Both the position numbers and the translations under genes were made by a program. This document shows, piece by piece, positions 1 to 8,472 of a DNA stretch of 35,191 nt; position 1 is the stretch's first letter; every line of letters starts with the position of its first letter. This stretch comes from JACPLA01 sp035291905 (lineage in GTDB: Bacteria; Bacteroidota; Ignavibacteria; UBA10030), in NCBI GenBank assembly GCA_035291905.1, contig DATDRF010000213.1, forward strand, positions 1-35,191, written 5' to 3'. Under the pieces are notes generated by a model. That model was not told the DNA's origin. It did not search any database and saw only the letters and a list, made by a program, of their open reading frames with translations.

Positions 1-419
1 AAGTAATCGAACTTCTCCCAGTACGTCCATCGCCCATACTGCGGACGGGGACCGAGATTGAGGAACCACTTCATCGAGGCAATGAACTCCCGCAGATCGT
101 TCTTCGTCGGGAGCATCGTGTCAGGCCCGAGAAGCAACGCCCGCAACGAACCGGCCTCTTTGCGTTTCTTCGTAAGAAGATTGTAGAGATGAGTGACGAA
201 AATGCCGAACATGAAGACCGCGGCAATCCGATGAATGTAGCCGGCCGATTCGTACCCGCCGAGGATCCTCGAAAGGACATTTGCCCACCCCGTGTAGGAA
301 AATTTCAGGGTCATCCCTGTGAGCGCGAGGCTGATGAAGCTCACGATCATGATGATGTGAAGGACGCGCTCAAGGCGTGTGAACCGCACAACCTGCCGCT
401 CTGTTTCGGGACTATTCAT
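1..419 (-). CDS. Cytochrome b561-type membrane subunit (3' part beyond window)
   Basis: About 139 N-terminal residues are visible; the gene runs off the left edge. The protein starts MNSPETERQVVRFTRLERVLH and has a first membrane helix (IIMIVSFISLALTGM) followed by a second containing the IHRIAAVFMFGIFVTHLY histidines. This is the layout of di-heme cytochrome b subunits of the formate dehydrogenase gamma/cytochrome b561 type, which pass electrons between quinol and periplasmic cytochromes. Its sequence resembles the C-terminal domain of the cytochrome encoded at 2591-4798: both share an R-x-E/R-I/L-x-H start, a VHR/IHR-xAAV helix and an FGRFSYxEK/YGRWTYWEK stretch. The ATG lies inside the end of the upstream 19-heme gene (8-bp overlap), so the two are probably translationally coupled and form one complex. 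The acceptor or donor cannot be told from sequence. Confidence 0.8.
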   Translation of the reverse strand, partial: MNSPETERQVVRFTRLERVLHIIMIVSFISLALTGMTLKFSYTGWANVLSRILGGYESAGYIHRIAAVFMFGIFVTHLYNLLTKKRKEAGSLRALLLGPDTMLPTKNDLREFIASMKWFLNLGPRPQYGRWTYWEKFDY

Positions 420-2361
420 CTTGTTTCTTCGGCTCTTCGTTGTCAGCCTGCAGTTTCTTTTGACGGGCGCGCCGTAATTGCATCGCCCTCGGAAGCCACA
501 GGAGAGTGTGCACCCCGCCTATGACAAAGGTCCCGATGAGGAGCCCCGTCATTCCCCAGAACGTCCAGAAGAGGAACGGATACTTGTCGGGGTCGTGATG
601 CGTTGCGTGCGTAAGGTATCCCGCAAAACGCCGATTGGCACCAGGATGGCATTTCTGACACGTCGAAACGACATTATCATGGCTTAGGTGAGACCTCGGG
701 TCTGAGATCGGAAGAATATCGTGCGCTCCGTGGCAGTCGTAGCATTTTGCCGTCTTGGTGTAGCCAAGCTGCGATACTTTCCCGTGATAGGTATCGAAAT
801 AGGTGTTGGCGATCTTCTCGTGACATCTGCCGCATTTCGTCATGATATCGAGTTTGAATCCTTCGATATCGGTTCGCCGGATTGTATGAGCGGTGTGACA
901 ATCGTTGCACACGGGAAGCTCTTTGTCTGTCTTGTTCACCATCGTCGAATGGATGCTCGTCACAAACTGTTCCTGGATACCGTGGTGACATTTGCCGCAG
1001 GTCGCGGGGACGTTTTGCGGATTGACGCTTGACGCTGGGTCCGACATGGGGAGGACGTTATGTGCAGGATGGCAGTCGCTGCACGTTGCGGTGACAGTGA
1101 GGCCGCTCTTCAGCAATCCTTTCCCGTGGATACTCTCCGTGTAGTGGGAGATGATCTCATGCTCCGATCCGGTGTACCGAACTGCCGCTTTCTTCCCTTC
1201 CTGATGGCATTTGCCGCAAAGCACCGGGATATTGATGGCGAAGATGGGGGATTTTGGATCCGTCCGGCCCTTCACTTCGTGAGTGCCGTGACATTCCTTG
1301 CAGGTGGGTGCATTCGGATCGTTGTTGGCGATCAGTCTCCCGTGCATACTACGCTGAAATTGCTGCCCGACCTCCGCGTGACAGGATGCGCAGTCGACCT
1401 TCTGTACTATTGTCTCACACGGCCGGTGCCTCGACGCGTTCACCCCGGCATGGCATTGGCTGCAGGAAACCTTCTGATGCATTGAGTGGGTCAGGGGGTC
1501 TGCCTTGACAGTGAGTGATCTCCCGTCATCAGAAGCCCGAATCGAGGCCCGCTCGTGACAGCGGAGACAATCTTTGTCGGCCATCCCCTGATCATAGAAG
1601 ACCTTTCGCGCCTTGTGGGGTTGATGACAATCCACGCAGGCGGGCAGAACGTGCTCTTGCTTTTCCCACAGTTCCCCCTTGATGATCTTGCGGTGGACCT
1701 CCTCGATTTGAGTATGACACGCGGTGCACGTGTTCGCGATATTCGCTCGGGCAATCGATGACCGCGGATCCGTGTGAGGGAGAATAAGATGCGGCGTGTG
1801 GCAGGAGGCGCAGTTGGCCGAAACGACGAGCCCTTTCTTCAGGAGCCCCTCGGCATGAATGCTTTCCGAATAATTCTCGAGAATTCGAGACTGCGGTATT
1901 TCGCGCTCTCTTTGTACCCGCGTTCCTTCCTGGTGACAACGACCGCAGACAAAAGGAATCTTTACCGGGGCGACGACAGACTCCCTGCTCCTGACAGGAA
2001 CAATGGCGTGGCTGCCGTGACATGACTGGCAATTTGGGGCGAGCGCATCACCGCGGGCAACCGCTTTGCCGTGAAGGCTTTCTTTGTGGAGATCCTCTTC
2101 CGAAGTGTGGCATGTGCCGCACTGCACCGGTGCAACCGGAACCTCGTGGGGCATCTCTTTCCCCTCGAGATCCGAATGGCACGTCACGCAGGAAAGATCC
2201 GCATGGACGGACTTCGAGAAGATTGCCTGATCAATATAGAGCGAGACCGCCTTCCCCCGGCGTTCGGTGGTCAGCGATGCATCCTCGTGACACGCGAAGC
2301 AATCGCTGTTTTCCTGACCGAAAGCAATCCCGCACGCTGCGATGGCCAACAGTATGGCCAT
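412..2361 (-). CDS. 19-heme c-type cytochrome with C-terminal membrane anchor
   Basis: Nineteen CXXCH heme-binding motifs are countable, from CFACH near the mature N-terminus to CQKCH. One membrane helix follows (FLFWTFWGMTGLLIGTFVIGG) with a positively charged cytoplasmic tail. The heme region is an internal duplication: motifs 1-8 align with motifs 9-16, and motifs 17-19 resemble the last three hemes of the neighbouring cytochrome at 2591-4798. It should be an exported, membrane-anchored electron conduit partnered with the cytochrome b gene overlapping its stop codon. The frame is open back to an ATG at 2598, but that 79-residue extension is not signal-like and contains a repeat-like inverted element at 2481-2577. 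I prefer the ATG at 2361, which precedes the hydrophobic stretch MAILLAIAACGIAFGQ. This start lacks a basic n-region and a good ribosome site, so the 5' end is unsure. Confidence 0.85.
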   Translation of the reverse strand: MAILLAIAACGIAFGQENSDCFACHEDASLTTERRGKAVSLYIDQAIFSKSVHADLSCVTCHSDLEGKEMPHEVPVAPVQCGTCHTSEEDLHKESLHGKAVARGDALAPNCQSCHGSHAIVPVRSRESVVAPVKIPFVCGRCHQEGTRVQREREIPQSRILENYSESIHAEGLLKKGLVVSANCASCHTPHLILPHTDPRSSIARANIANTCTACHTQIEEVHRKIIKGELWEKQEHVLPACVDCHQPHKARKVFYDQGMADKDCLRCHERASIRASDDGRSLTVKADPLTHSMHQKVSCSQCHAGVNASRHRPCETIVQKVDCASCHAEVGQQFQRSMHGRLIANNDPNAPTCKECHGTHEVKGRTDPKSPIFAINIPVLCGKCHQEGKKAAVRYTGSEHEIISHYTESIHGKGLLKSGLTVTATCSDCHPAHNVLPMSDPASSVNPQNVPATCGKCHHGIQEQFVTSIHSTMVNKTDKELPVCNDCHTAHTIRRTDIEGFKLDIMTKCGRCHEKIANTYFDTYHGKVSQLGYTKTAKCYDCHGAHDILPISDPRSHLSHDNVVSTCQKCHPGANRRFAGYLTHATHHDPDKYPFLFWTFWGMTGLLIGTFVIGGVHTLLWLPRAMQLRRARQKKLQADNEEPKKQDE

Positions 2362-2480
2362 TGCGGTTCGTCGCCCAAGGGACTGTCGTAAGAATCTGTA
2401 ACCGGTTTCAACGATGTTCCACCGTTGTCGCTTTGGAGAGGAAGGAGCACCCTTATGACATTCGTACTCTTTCAAAGAGG

Positions 2481-2577
2481 AATGGGACACGGAACAAGCA
2501 CAGAAAAAGACGGATAGAAACGGATTGCTGTATCCGTGATTTTTCAGTTTTGTTTCAGTTCCGATCCGTGTTCCATT
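2481..2577. repeat. 97-bp inverted-repeat element with nested ACGGAT/ATCCGT copies
   Basis: The ends are 12-bp inverted repeats with one mismatch (AATGGGACACGG at 2481-2492 against CCGTGTTCCATT at 2566-2577). Inside are two ACGGAT copies and two ATCCGT copies, including a perfect 6-bp stem at 2520-2537. The composition (low-complexity CGGAT/ATCCG words) is unlike the flanking cytochrome coding sequence. It looks like a non-coding intergenic repeat, which argues that the long upstream extension of the 19-heme gene is not translated. Only one copy was found in this window. Confidence 0.5.
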
Positions 2578-2590
2578 TTTGAGAGAGGAT

Positions 2591-4798
2591 TTACTCATGT
2601 TCGGTCTTTTTGCCGTTCTCGGTACCCGACACAGTGATCATCCCCTCTTCGGCTTCTTCGCGTCGAATCTCCTCAAGCTCAAGCGGATGCTCCTCGTGCA
2701 TTTCGTGTTCGGTTATTGTCCCCGTCCAAAATGCAAGGTTGATGGGATAGGTATCGGGGTTGAATATCACGTAGTAGAAATGCCAAACAATGATCGCCAG
2801 CGTTGCCAGCCAGGCCTCGTAGAAGTGAACCTGCCGCGCAACGTCGTACCCGAGCTTTGTCAGGAGCCCTATGAACGTGTTGTCGAACCACATGATGAAT
2901 CCGGTCAGACCCATGACCACGGTGCCCCAAACCAGGGCCCAGTACTCGCTCTTCTCGATGTAGCTGAATCGTCCGAATTTGGGCTTATCCTGAGAAAGTC
3001 CGAGGTTGTATTTCAGGACGTCGCGGGCGTCCAGGAGATCCTGGAATTTCGGGAGAAGGTCGCGTACGAGCGCTTTTCCGCGCGGAACGAAGAAGACATA
3101 ATAGATATGATAGAGAGCTGCCATGATCATCACGACAGCAGCCACCCTGTGAACGATACCTCGGAGGTCGAACGCCTCATCGCTGAAATCCCCTATCGCG
3201 GCCACCCACCAGGCATTGGGATAACGCAGCATAAATCCGGTAATCACGAGCGTAATAAAGCTCACCAGGAGCGAGCCGTGCTGAATCCTTTCGCCCAACG
3301 ACATGCGCAGATACAGGTGGTGTCCCATGTGCTCTTCGTGGATCACCCCGCGCCGAATGAGGAGCTTCCTGCGCGCCTTCTTGATGAAATCGATCGTATT
3401 GTGGAAGAGCATTCCGCCGATCGTCGCGACGATGAGGACAAGATAGAGCGTTGCCACCCAGTAGAGAAGCGGATCGTCTTCTCTGTTGGAGATGTCCACG
3501 TGGACCGAACCCACTGCAAATCTCTCGTTCGCTCCGCGATGGCACTGTCCACAGGTTTCGGCAAGTCTTCCCTTGTGTGTGGAAGAGGTCGAATCTGTCG
3601 AAGGTTTGATATCGTGGGCGCTGTGACAGCTGGTGCAATTAGCCACTTCGATCGAGCCGCCCTCGATTGCGAGCCCGTGATAACTATCGGCAAACGTCGT
3701 GAAGCGATCCGACGCGATGCCGTACTTCTCTGTCAGTTTCACCGAGCTGTGGCAAGGGGAGCAGACTTGTGCGGAAACGTTCTTGGCCGCCACCGGCGAT
3801 GAAGGATCGGTGCGGGCCAGGATGTTGTGTTCGCCGTGGCAATTTGTGCAGACAGGCGCATCGGAGATTCCCTGGGTCAGGGCCTTGCCGTGGATGCTCT
3901 CTGTGAATTCCTTCGAAATGTCTTCGTGACACTTCGAGCACGTTTGCGGGATGTTGGACTTGTGGACCTTCGACGCAGGGTCGTTCGCTTTCAACATCTG
4001 GTGGCTGCCGTGGCAGTCGATGCAATTGGCAGCCTTGGCATTTCCGCCCTGAAGCGCAGATCCGTGCACGCTGTGTTCATACGCTGCGATGAATCCCGCA
4101 GACGGAGCGACGCGCGACCGCACGCTCTCGTCATCCAAATGGCATGAGAGGCAGAACTTTTCCTGAGCAACCTTCACCTGTACTGAATCTCTTCCGGGAC
4201 GGATCTTGGTCAGGTCGTTACGATGACATGCCACGCAGTTGGGAGCGCCCTTGATACCCGAGCCGAAAGCTTGGCCGTGTGCGGATTCTGTGAAGGCCTT
4301 TCGCTCAGCAGTGTGGCACTTCCCGCAAAAATCGGGCTGCTTGGCCGGAGCGGTGCGCGCGGAAGGATCGGATGGTGCGACGACATCGTGGGTTCCGTGG
4401 CAGTTCTTGCAGGAGACATCGGGAGTGCCGTTGCGGCCGGATGCGCGCATCATCTGGGGATGGAAAGCGTGCTTCGGAGGCGCATCACGATGACACGTCA
4501 TGCAATTGATCGGAGTGATTGTCTCCTTGTGCGGTATGTTGTCTTTGTCAAAACCTGTATGACATGCAACGCAGGAGAGCCGGCGGTGCGGCGAACTACC
4601 CAGGACGTTCTCTTTCACAAACAGAGAGATCGTCTTGCCGTTCTTATCCATCGTCAGTGATTCGTCACTGTGACACGCAAGGCAATCTTCGTTGGTTTGC
4701 GCCCGAGCGGGTGATGCGACAAGAATGAGAAAAACGAAGGCCAACGCAGATGTGAAGAGGAAGGTTCTGGGGACTCGAAAGATCGGTAGTGGCGTCAT
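2591..4798 (-). CDS. 13-heme c-type cytochrome fused to cytochrome b membrane domain
   Basis: The 735-residue protein begins with a clear signal peptide (basic n-region, FLFTSALAFVFLILVASPARA). Thirteen CXXCH motifs follow, CLACH through CGQCH, over about residues 39-420. The rest is a membrane domain with a first helix (LLYWVATLYLVLIVATIGGML) and then four helices of cytochrome b561/formate dehydrogenase gamma type with histidines in GERIQHGSLL, IVHRVAAV, ALYHIYYV and VWHFYYV. A single polypeptide therefore combines a quinone-side b-type module with a periplasmic heme wire, and probably acts as a quinol-cytochrome electron transfer unit. Its two halves are paralogous to the separate downstream genes (19-heme cytochrome and cytochrome b). 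The stop overlaps the longest possible start of the next gene by 8 bp. The physiological direction and partner are unknown. Confidence 0.88.
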   Translation of the reverse strand: MTPLPIFRVPRTFLFTSALAFVFLILVASPARAQTNEDCLACHSDESLTMDKNGKTISLFVKENVLGSSPHRRLSCVACHTGFDKDNIPHKETITPINCMTCHRDAPPKHAFHPQMMRASGRNGTPDVSCKNCHGTHDVVAPSDPSARTAPAKQPDFCGKCHTAERKAFTESAHGQAFGSGIKGAPNCVACHRNDLTKIRPGRDSVQVKVAQEKFCLSCHLDDESVRSRVAPSAGFIAAYEHSVHGSALQGGNAKAANCIDCHGSHQMLKANDPASKVHKSNIPQTCSKCHEDISKEFTESIHGKALTQGISDAPVCTNCHGEHNILARTDPSSPVAAKNVSAQVCSPCHSSVKLTEKYGIASDRFTTFADSYHGLAIEGGSIEVANCTSCHSAHDIKPSTDSTSSTHKGRLAETCGQCHRGANERFAVGSVHVDISNREDDPLLYWVATLYLVLIVATIGGMLFHNTIDFIKKARRKLLIRRGVIHEEHMGHHLYLRMSLGERIQHGSLLVSFITLVITGFMLRYPNAWWVAAIGDFSDEAFDLRGIVHRVAAVVMIMAALYHIYYVFFVPRGKALVRDLLPKFQDLLDARDVLKYNLGLSQDKPKFGRFSYIEKSEYWALVWGTVVMGLTGFIMWFDNTFIGLLTKLGYDVARQVHFYEAWLATLAIIVWHFYYVIFNPDTYPINLAFWTGTITEHEMHEEHPLELEEIRREEAEEGMITVSGTENGKKTEHE

Positions 4799-4910
4799 TA
4801 CTCTATCAGTTGATCAATGAATTCAAAGCAGAAACCGCTTTTCCCAGAGTTCTGGGCCCGAAATCTCTCGAAAATCGGGCATTTGGAACAGAGGGATTCG
4901 ACGGTGGAAC

Positions 4911-4926
4911 ATCAAGCTTCGTGCCG
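4911..4926 (-). promoter_or_regulatory. Weak candidate sigma-54 promoter for the cytochrome operon
   Basis: On the minus strand the sequence CGGCACGAAGCTTGAT has the -24 GG and a -12 GA with exactly 10 nt between them. It matches TGGCACG-N4-TTGCW except for the first T and the -12 C. It would start transcription about 100 nt before the 13-heme cytochrome. The leader also contains a CCCAGA/TCTGGG hairpin at 4843-4856. The match is imperfect and may be chance. Confidence 0.25.
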
Positions 4927-4998
4927 ATGAAATACTCCACAGCGCCCACAAAAAATGGGGATTTTCGGCGTTAAGGAAGGCGGAAGTTCACAGAAACG

Positions 4999-5958
4999 CT
5001 AAGCCCGTTTCCCAGAACCAAGAACTCCTTCAGGACTCGCCTTCAGGAGTGACTTTCCAAATGATTTGAGTGTAAACAAGGGACACGGGGCCATCCGGAC
5101 GACTTTCTCCGCGACGCTGCCGAGGAGGAGATGCTCGATGCCCGTAAGGCCGTGACTTGCCATCACGATGAGATCGATGATGTTCTTTTTCGCGAACCCT
5201 ATGATATCAACGGCCGCACGGCCCTCTTTGATATGGAACTCAAGCGGAACCTGCGGGCCCGATGCTTCCTCGGCAAGGCGTTTCATTTCCCTCAGGCTTG
5301 TCGCCTCGATCTCCGGAAACCATGTCGTCAACGATGTCTGCCCCGTCACGTAGAAGGAGGGGTGGATCACCTCCTCCACGATATGGAGGAGTCTGACCGT
5401 CGAGCCAAAATCGGCGGCGAGATGTTTTGCGTGGCTGATCGCTTCCCGCGAAAAGTCGGAAAAATCGATCGGGACCAGGATCTGATTGAATTGCGTCATG
5501 GCCGCTTGGTGTCTCTTTTCCCTGACAGTGATCACGGGACAGGGAGCGAGTCTGACGGTCTCTTCTGCCACGCTGCCAAGCATGAAGTGGTTCAAACCGC
5601 GACGGCCGTGGGTGCCCATAACAATAAGGTCGATTCCCTCCTGCGTCGCGTACTCAAGGATGGAGGGCGATGCGGAGATTCCCCTGATGGTTTGCTGGTC
5701 GATGACAATGTCGCGATAGCTTTTCCGCTCGATGGCAGCATTCACCTGGCTTGCCGAAAGCCGGTCGATTTCTCCCTGCACTTTGTCCAGATTGGGCAGA
5801 TGGTGTCCGAGATCGTACGGGTCGTATTCAAGCGGGAGGAGGACGTGGATGATTGCGAGGGAAGCGCTGTACAGTTCGGCGAGCGAAAGCGCGTAGACCA
5901 ACGCCTGATCAGAGCATCTCGAGAAGTCGGTGGGGAAGAGAATTCGTTTGATTGTCAT
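4999..5958 (-). CDS. Tandem-domain universal stress protein (UspA family)
   Basis: The 319-residue protein contains two UspA folds in series. Each begins with a beta strand of the kind ILFPTDFS/ILVPIDFS and ends with the ATP-binding signature G-X2-G-X9-G-S: GTHGRRGLNHFMLGSVAEE around residues 135-153 and SHGLTGIEHLLLGSVAEK around residues 265-282. The intact ATP motifs suggest a nucleotide-binding type. It is likely a cytoplasmic stress-response factor; the molecular role of such proteins is generally poorly defined. A strong ribosome site (GGAGGA) sits 8 nt before the ATG. It is separated by 200 bp from the cytochrome genes and shares orientation with the small DksA-like gene upstream, so co-transcription with that gene is possible. 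Confidence 0.92.
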   Translation of the reverse strand: MTIKRILFPTDFSRCSDQALVYALSLAELYSASLAIIHVLLPLEYDPYDLGHHLPNLDKVQGEIDRLSASQVNAAIERKSYRDIVIDQQTIRGISASPSILEYATQEGIDLIVMGTHGRRGLNHFMLGSVAEETVRLAPCPVITVREKRHQAAMTQFNQILVPIDFSDFSREAISHAKHLAADFGSTVRLLHIVEEVIHPSFYVTGQTSLTTWFPEIEATSLREMKRLAEEASGPQVPLEFHIKEGRAAVDIIGFAKKNIIDLIVMASHGLTGIEHLLLGSVAEKVVRMAPCPLFTLKSFGKSLLKASPEGVLGSGKRA

Positions 5959-6023
5959 GATGACGGTCCTCCGCCGTATTGTGAGCGGCTGCGGTGAACG
6001 GCCTCAAGGTTGACGAGCAAAGA

Positions 6024-6404
6024 TCATATCGTTGATCCGACCATCGGTTGATTCTGCCCCACTTTTCGGCATCGGGAACAAAGTAGACCCGAAGGATTGT
6101 GGAGCAGGTCTTTGCGTGCGATCGAACGTCCACACCCCGTGCATGTTCCCAGCGTTCCACGGGTGTACCGATCAAGGACATCGCGCATCCGGGCAAGTGG
6201 CGGGGCGGAATGCATCTCAAGTATGCCGGTTCGGCGGATGGCGCGGAGCAGGGTTTGTGGGGAGGGCTCGGGGGTTCTCAGGACGTTGTGAACGGCAAGA
6301 TCCTGGACAACATCGCGGAGCGACTGGTGATAGAAGCGCTGAAACGTGACATCCATTTCATGCAAGAGCGCCCGTGCGAGTTTCTCGTCGGTTGTGATCT
6401 TCAT
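6024..6404 (-). CDS. DksA/TraR-type C4 zinc-finger protein
   Basis: The 126-residue protein has a C-terminal finger Cys88-X2-Cys91-X17-Cys109-X2-Cys112, the exact spacing of the DksA/TraR zinc finger. It lacks the obvious long coiled coil with the DxxDxA tip seen in E. coli DksA; instead a helical, basic region (QRFYHQSLRDVVQDLAVHNVL...RAIRRTG) precedes the finger. Such proteins bind in the RNA polymerase secondary channel or serve as zinc-dependent regulators; the function here is not established. The ATG has an AGGAG ribosome site. It lies between the stress protein and a stand-alone receiver domain, which suggests a regulatory gene group. Confidence 0.8.
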   Translation of the reverse strand: MKITTDEKLARALLHEMDVTFQRFYHQSLRDVVQDLAVHNVLRTPEPSPQTLLRAIRRTGILEMHSAPPLARMRDVLDRYTRGTLGTCTGCGRSIARKDLLHNPSGLLCSRCRKVGQNQPMVGSTI

Positions 6405-6452
6405 GATCGGTTCTCCTCTCTGAACAGTGCAATGCAGGAGGTTCCGGAAGAA

Positions 6453-6911
6453 TCATTGCAGTCGAGCTTCTGTCCCGCCCTCGTGGCGGGCAGTTGAATG
6501 AACGGCCATCAAAACGGAGACAAGTTCAGACACCAGTTCGGCATTGATCGGTTTGTAGAGGATCAGGTCCGAGACGTTTCGAATCGCCTGCTCGATCTCC
6601 GGGCGGCTGTTGCGAAATACGTGGAACATCACCACGGGGTTCTTGACACGCCGTCGCTTGAGCACTTCGATCGTTTTGAGGATATCCGGCGGCAGCGGAT
6701 ACAGGTCCACCAAAAGGAGCGAAGGGTCCAGGTGATTGATGTGATCCCCGAGCATCGCAAGATTCGTTTCCGATTCAACCCTGTAATGCGCCTCGAGGAG
6801 CATGGTCAGGCTCTTCGCGATGTCGGGATCAGGGCTGAAGATGAGGATCGCATTTGCCTGATCGATCTGGGAAACCTCGTGGGGGTTTGTATGGGAGACT
6901 GGTGTCGACAT
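6453..6911 (-). CDS. Stand-alone response-regulator receiver-like protein
   Basis: The 152 residues form one receiver (REC) domain with no output domain. The acidic pair is in FSPDPD (residues 26-30), the probable phospho-acceptor is Asp69 in LLLVDLYP, and the conserved lysine is Lys120 in LILYKPI. The position usually occupied by Thr/Ser after beta-4 (VVMFHVF) is not clearly conserved, so phosphorylation signalling could be atypical. It lies 187 bp downstream of the NtrC-type regulator and kinase on the same strand and may be a phosphate sink or a second target of that kinase. The start ATG has only a weak ribosome site. Single-domain REC proteins act through protein contacts; the partner is unknown. 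Confidence 0.75.
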   Translation of the reverse strand: MSTPVSHTNPHEVSQIDQANAILIFSPDPDIAKSLTMLLEAHYRVESETNLAMLGDHINHLDPSLLLVDLYPLPPDILKTIEVLKRRRVKNPVVMFHVFRNSRPEIEQAIRNVSDLILYKPINAELVSELVSVLMAVHSTARHEGGTEARLQ

Positions 6912-7098
6912 TTGTCTTCAAGGAAAAAATGTCAATTCCTATGCCAGTGCCGGCGGCCTCCTGGCCGAGGCAGCCAGGGGAAGAAAACCTTGAATCCGGG
7001 CTTCCCCGCAAGGAATTCACCCGCCGAGTTTCAGGAATGCGAAAAGAGGACGAAGAGTTTCCGAGAAATGAAAAACGGAGCGTTCAGAATCGCAACGG

Positions 7099-8472
7099 TC
7101 AGTCCTTGCTGAGCGGGATGTTGAGTTCCTCGAACTTCCTGTAGAGGGACGAGAGGCTGATGCCAAGGGCCTTTGCCGTTTCCTCTTTGTTGAATGCGTG
7201 GTTCCCAAGTGTCTGCTGAATGAACTGCTTTTCGAAGTGGCGGACCGCTTCTTTCAGGGATTCACCTCCGCTTCGCGGCATCGCCGAGCTGGTCAGGTCC
7301 GTTGCCCGGAAATACTCGGGGAGGTCTTTGAGCTGGATGAAATCCTCGTCACAGAAGATTACCGCCCGCTCTATCACGTTCTCAAGCTCCCTCACCTCTC
7401 CCTTCCAGCGGTAGTTCACGAGAGAGGTCATCGCTTCATTGCTGAACCCTTTGATTGCGCGGTTCATTTGTTTCCGATAAAGGTCAATGAAGTGATTCGC
7501 GAGAAGCGGAATATCCGATGGACGTTCGGTCAGGGACGGAAGATGAATCTCCACGACATTCAGCCGATAGAAAAGGTCTTCCCGGAATTTCCCCCTTTCC
7601 ACTTCCTGCCGGAGGTCCTTGTTGGTGGCTGCAATGATGCGGGCATCGATTGTGACCGGATCGGTCTTGCCGACCGGGGTAATCTCTTTCTGCTCAATTG
7701 CCCTGAGAAGCTTGACCTGCAGGTGGCTCGGTATTTCGCCGACCTCATCGAGAAAAATGGTGCCCCCGTCTGCGACCTTGAAGAGGCCGTCCTTGTCGGA
7801 CGTAGCGCCCGTGAACGAACCCTTCTTGTGCCCAAAAAGCTCGCTCTCAAACAGCGTATCGACAATGGCGCCGCAGTTAACGGCAACGAAGCGCTTTTGT
7901 TTGCGGCCGCCGTTGTAATGGATGGCGCGCGCGACGAGTTCCTTTCCCGTTCCGCTTTTTCCCGTAATCAGAACCGTGCCTTCGCTTTGAGAGAGCCGTT
8001 TGATCGTCTCGAAAATCAGTTTCATGCTTTGGCTCTGACCGATGATCCGGTCGAAATCGTACGTGCGGCTCAGCTCCTGACGGAGGAGAATGTTCTCCGA
8101 AACAAGAGCACGGTGTTCCATGAGCTTGTGCACACGATGGATAAGATCGTCGAACTCGATCGGTTTGAGGATGTAGTCGTATGCACCCTTCCGAAGAGCC
8201 TGGATTGCCGTTTCTATGGATGCAAATGCCGTGACGATCATGACGAATGTCTGGGGCGTCCGCTGGGTCACTCGCTCGAGGAGCTCGATCCCCCGCATTT
8301 CGGGCATCTCGATGTCGGTAATGACGAGGTCAAACGGCTTCTCTTCGTGCTTGCGAAAGGCCTCCATGCCGTTGGAAGCGTCTTCGACCTGATACCCCTC
8401 TTTTCGCAAAACAAATACGAGCGATTCACGGATGATCTGTTCGTCATCTACTATAAGAATGCGTGCAGGCAT
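7099..8472 (-). CDS. Sigma-54-dependent NtrC-family response regulator
   Basis: The 457 residues show three domains in order. The receiver has the acidic pair near Asp9-Asp10, phospho-acceptor Asp53 in LVITDIEMPE and Lys103 in ILKPIEF. The AAA+ domain has Walker A GKSGTGKE at 171-178, the sigma-54 contact loop as GSFTGA at 218-223 (a common variant of GAFTGA) and Walker B GGTIFLDEVGEI at about 236-247. The C-terminal Fis-type helix-turn-helix is NKEETAKALGISLSSLYRKFEEL. It should activate sigma-54 promoters when phosphorylated by the kinase encoded immediately upstream: the kinase stop codon directly abuts this ATG, with an AAAGGG ribosome site inside the kinase gene. Candidate targets are the sigma-54-like sites at 9895-9910 and 10215-10230. 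The signal is unknown. Confidence 0.93.
   Translation of the reverse strand: MPARILIVDDEQIIRESLVFVLRKEGYQVEDASNGMEAFRKHEEKPFDLVITDIEMPEMRGIELLERVTQRTPQTFVMIVTAFASIETAIQALRKGAYDYILKPIEFDDLIHRVHKLMEHRALVSENILLRQELSRTYDFDRIIGQSQSMKLIFETIKRLSQSEGTVLITGKSGTGKELVARAIHYNGGRKQKRFVAVNCGAIVDTLFESELFGHKKGSFTGATSDKDGLFKVADGGTIFLDEVGEIPSHLQVKLLRAIEQKEITPVGKTDPVTIDARIIAATNKDLRQEVERGKFREDLFYRLNVVEIHLPSLTERPSDIPLLANHFIDLYRKQMNRAIKGFSNEAMTSLVNYRWKGEVRELENVIERAVIFCDEDFIQLKDLPEYFRATDLTSSAMPRSGGESLKEAVRHFEKQFIQQTLGNHAFNKEETAKALGISLSSLYRKFEELNIPLSKD

Noticed and set aside
2579..3802. Long plus-strand open frame (407 codons) opposite the 13-heme cytochrome
   Set aside because: It is fully antisense to a gene with thirteen CXXCH motifs and a signal peptide; its translation shows no domain and is an artefact of codon composition.
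6912..7098. Possible minus-strand terminator in the gap after the NtrC-type regulator
   Set aside because: A CCTTG/CAAGG stem followed by only TTTTC is too weak to call.
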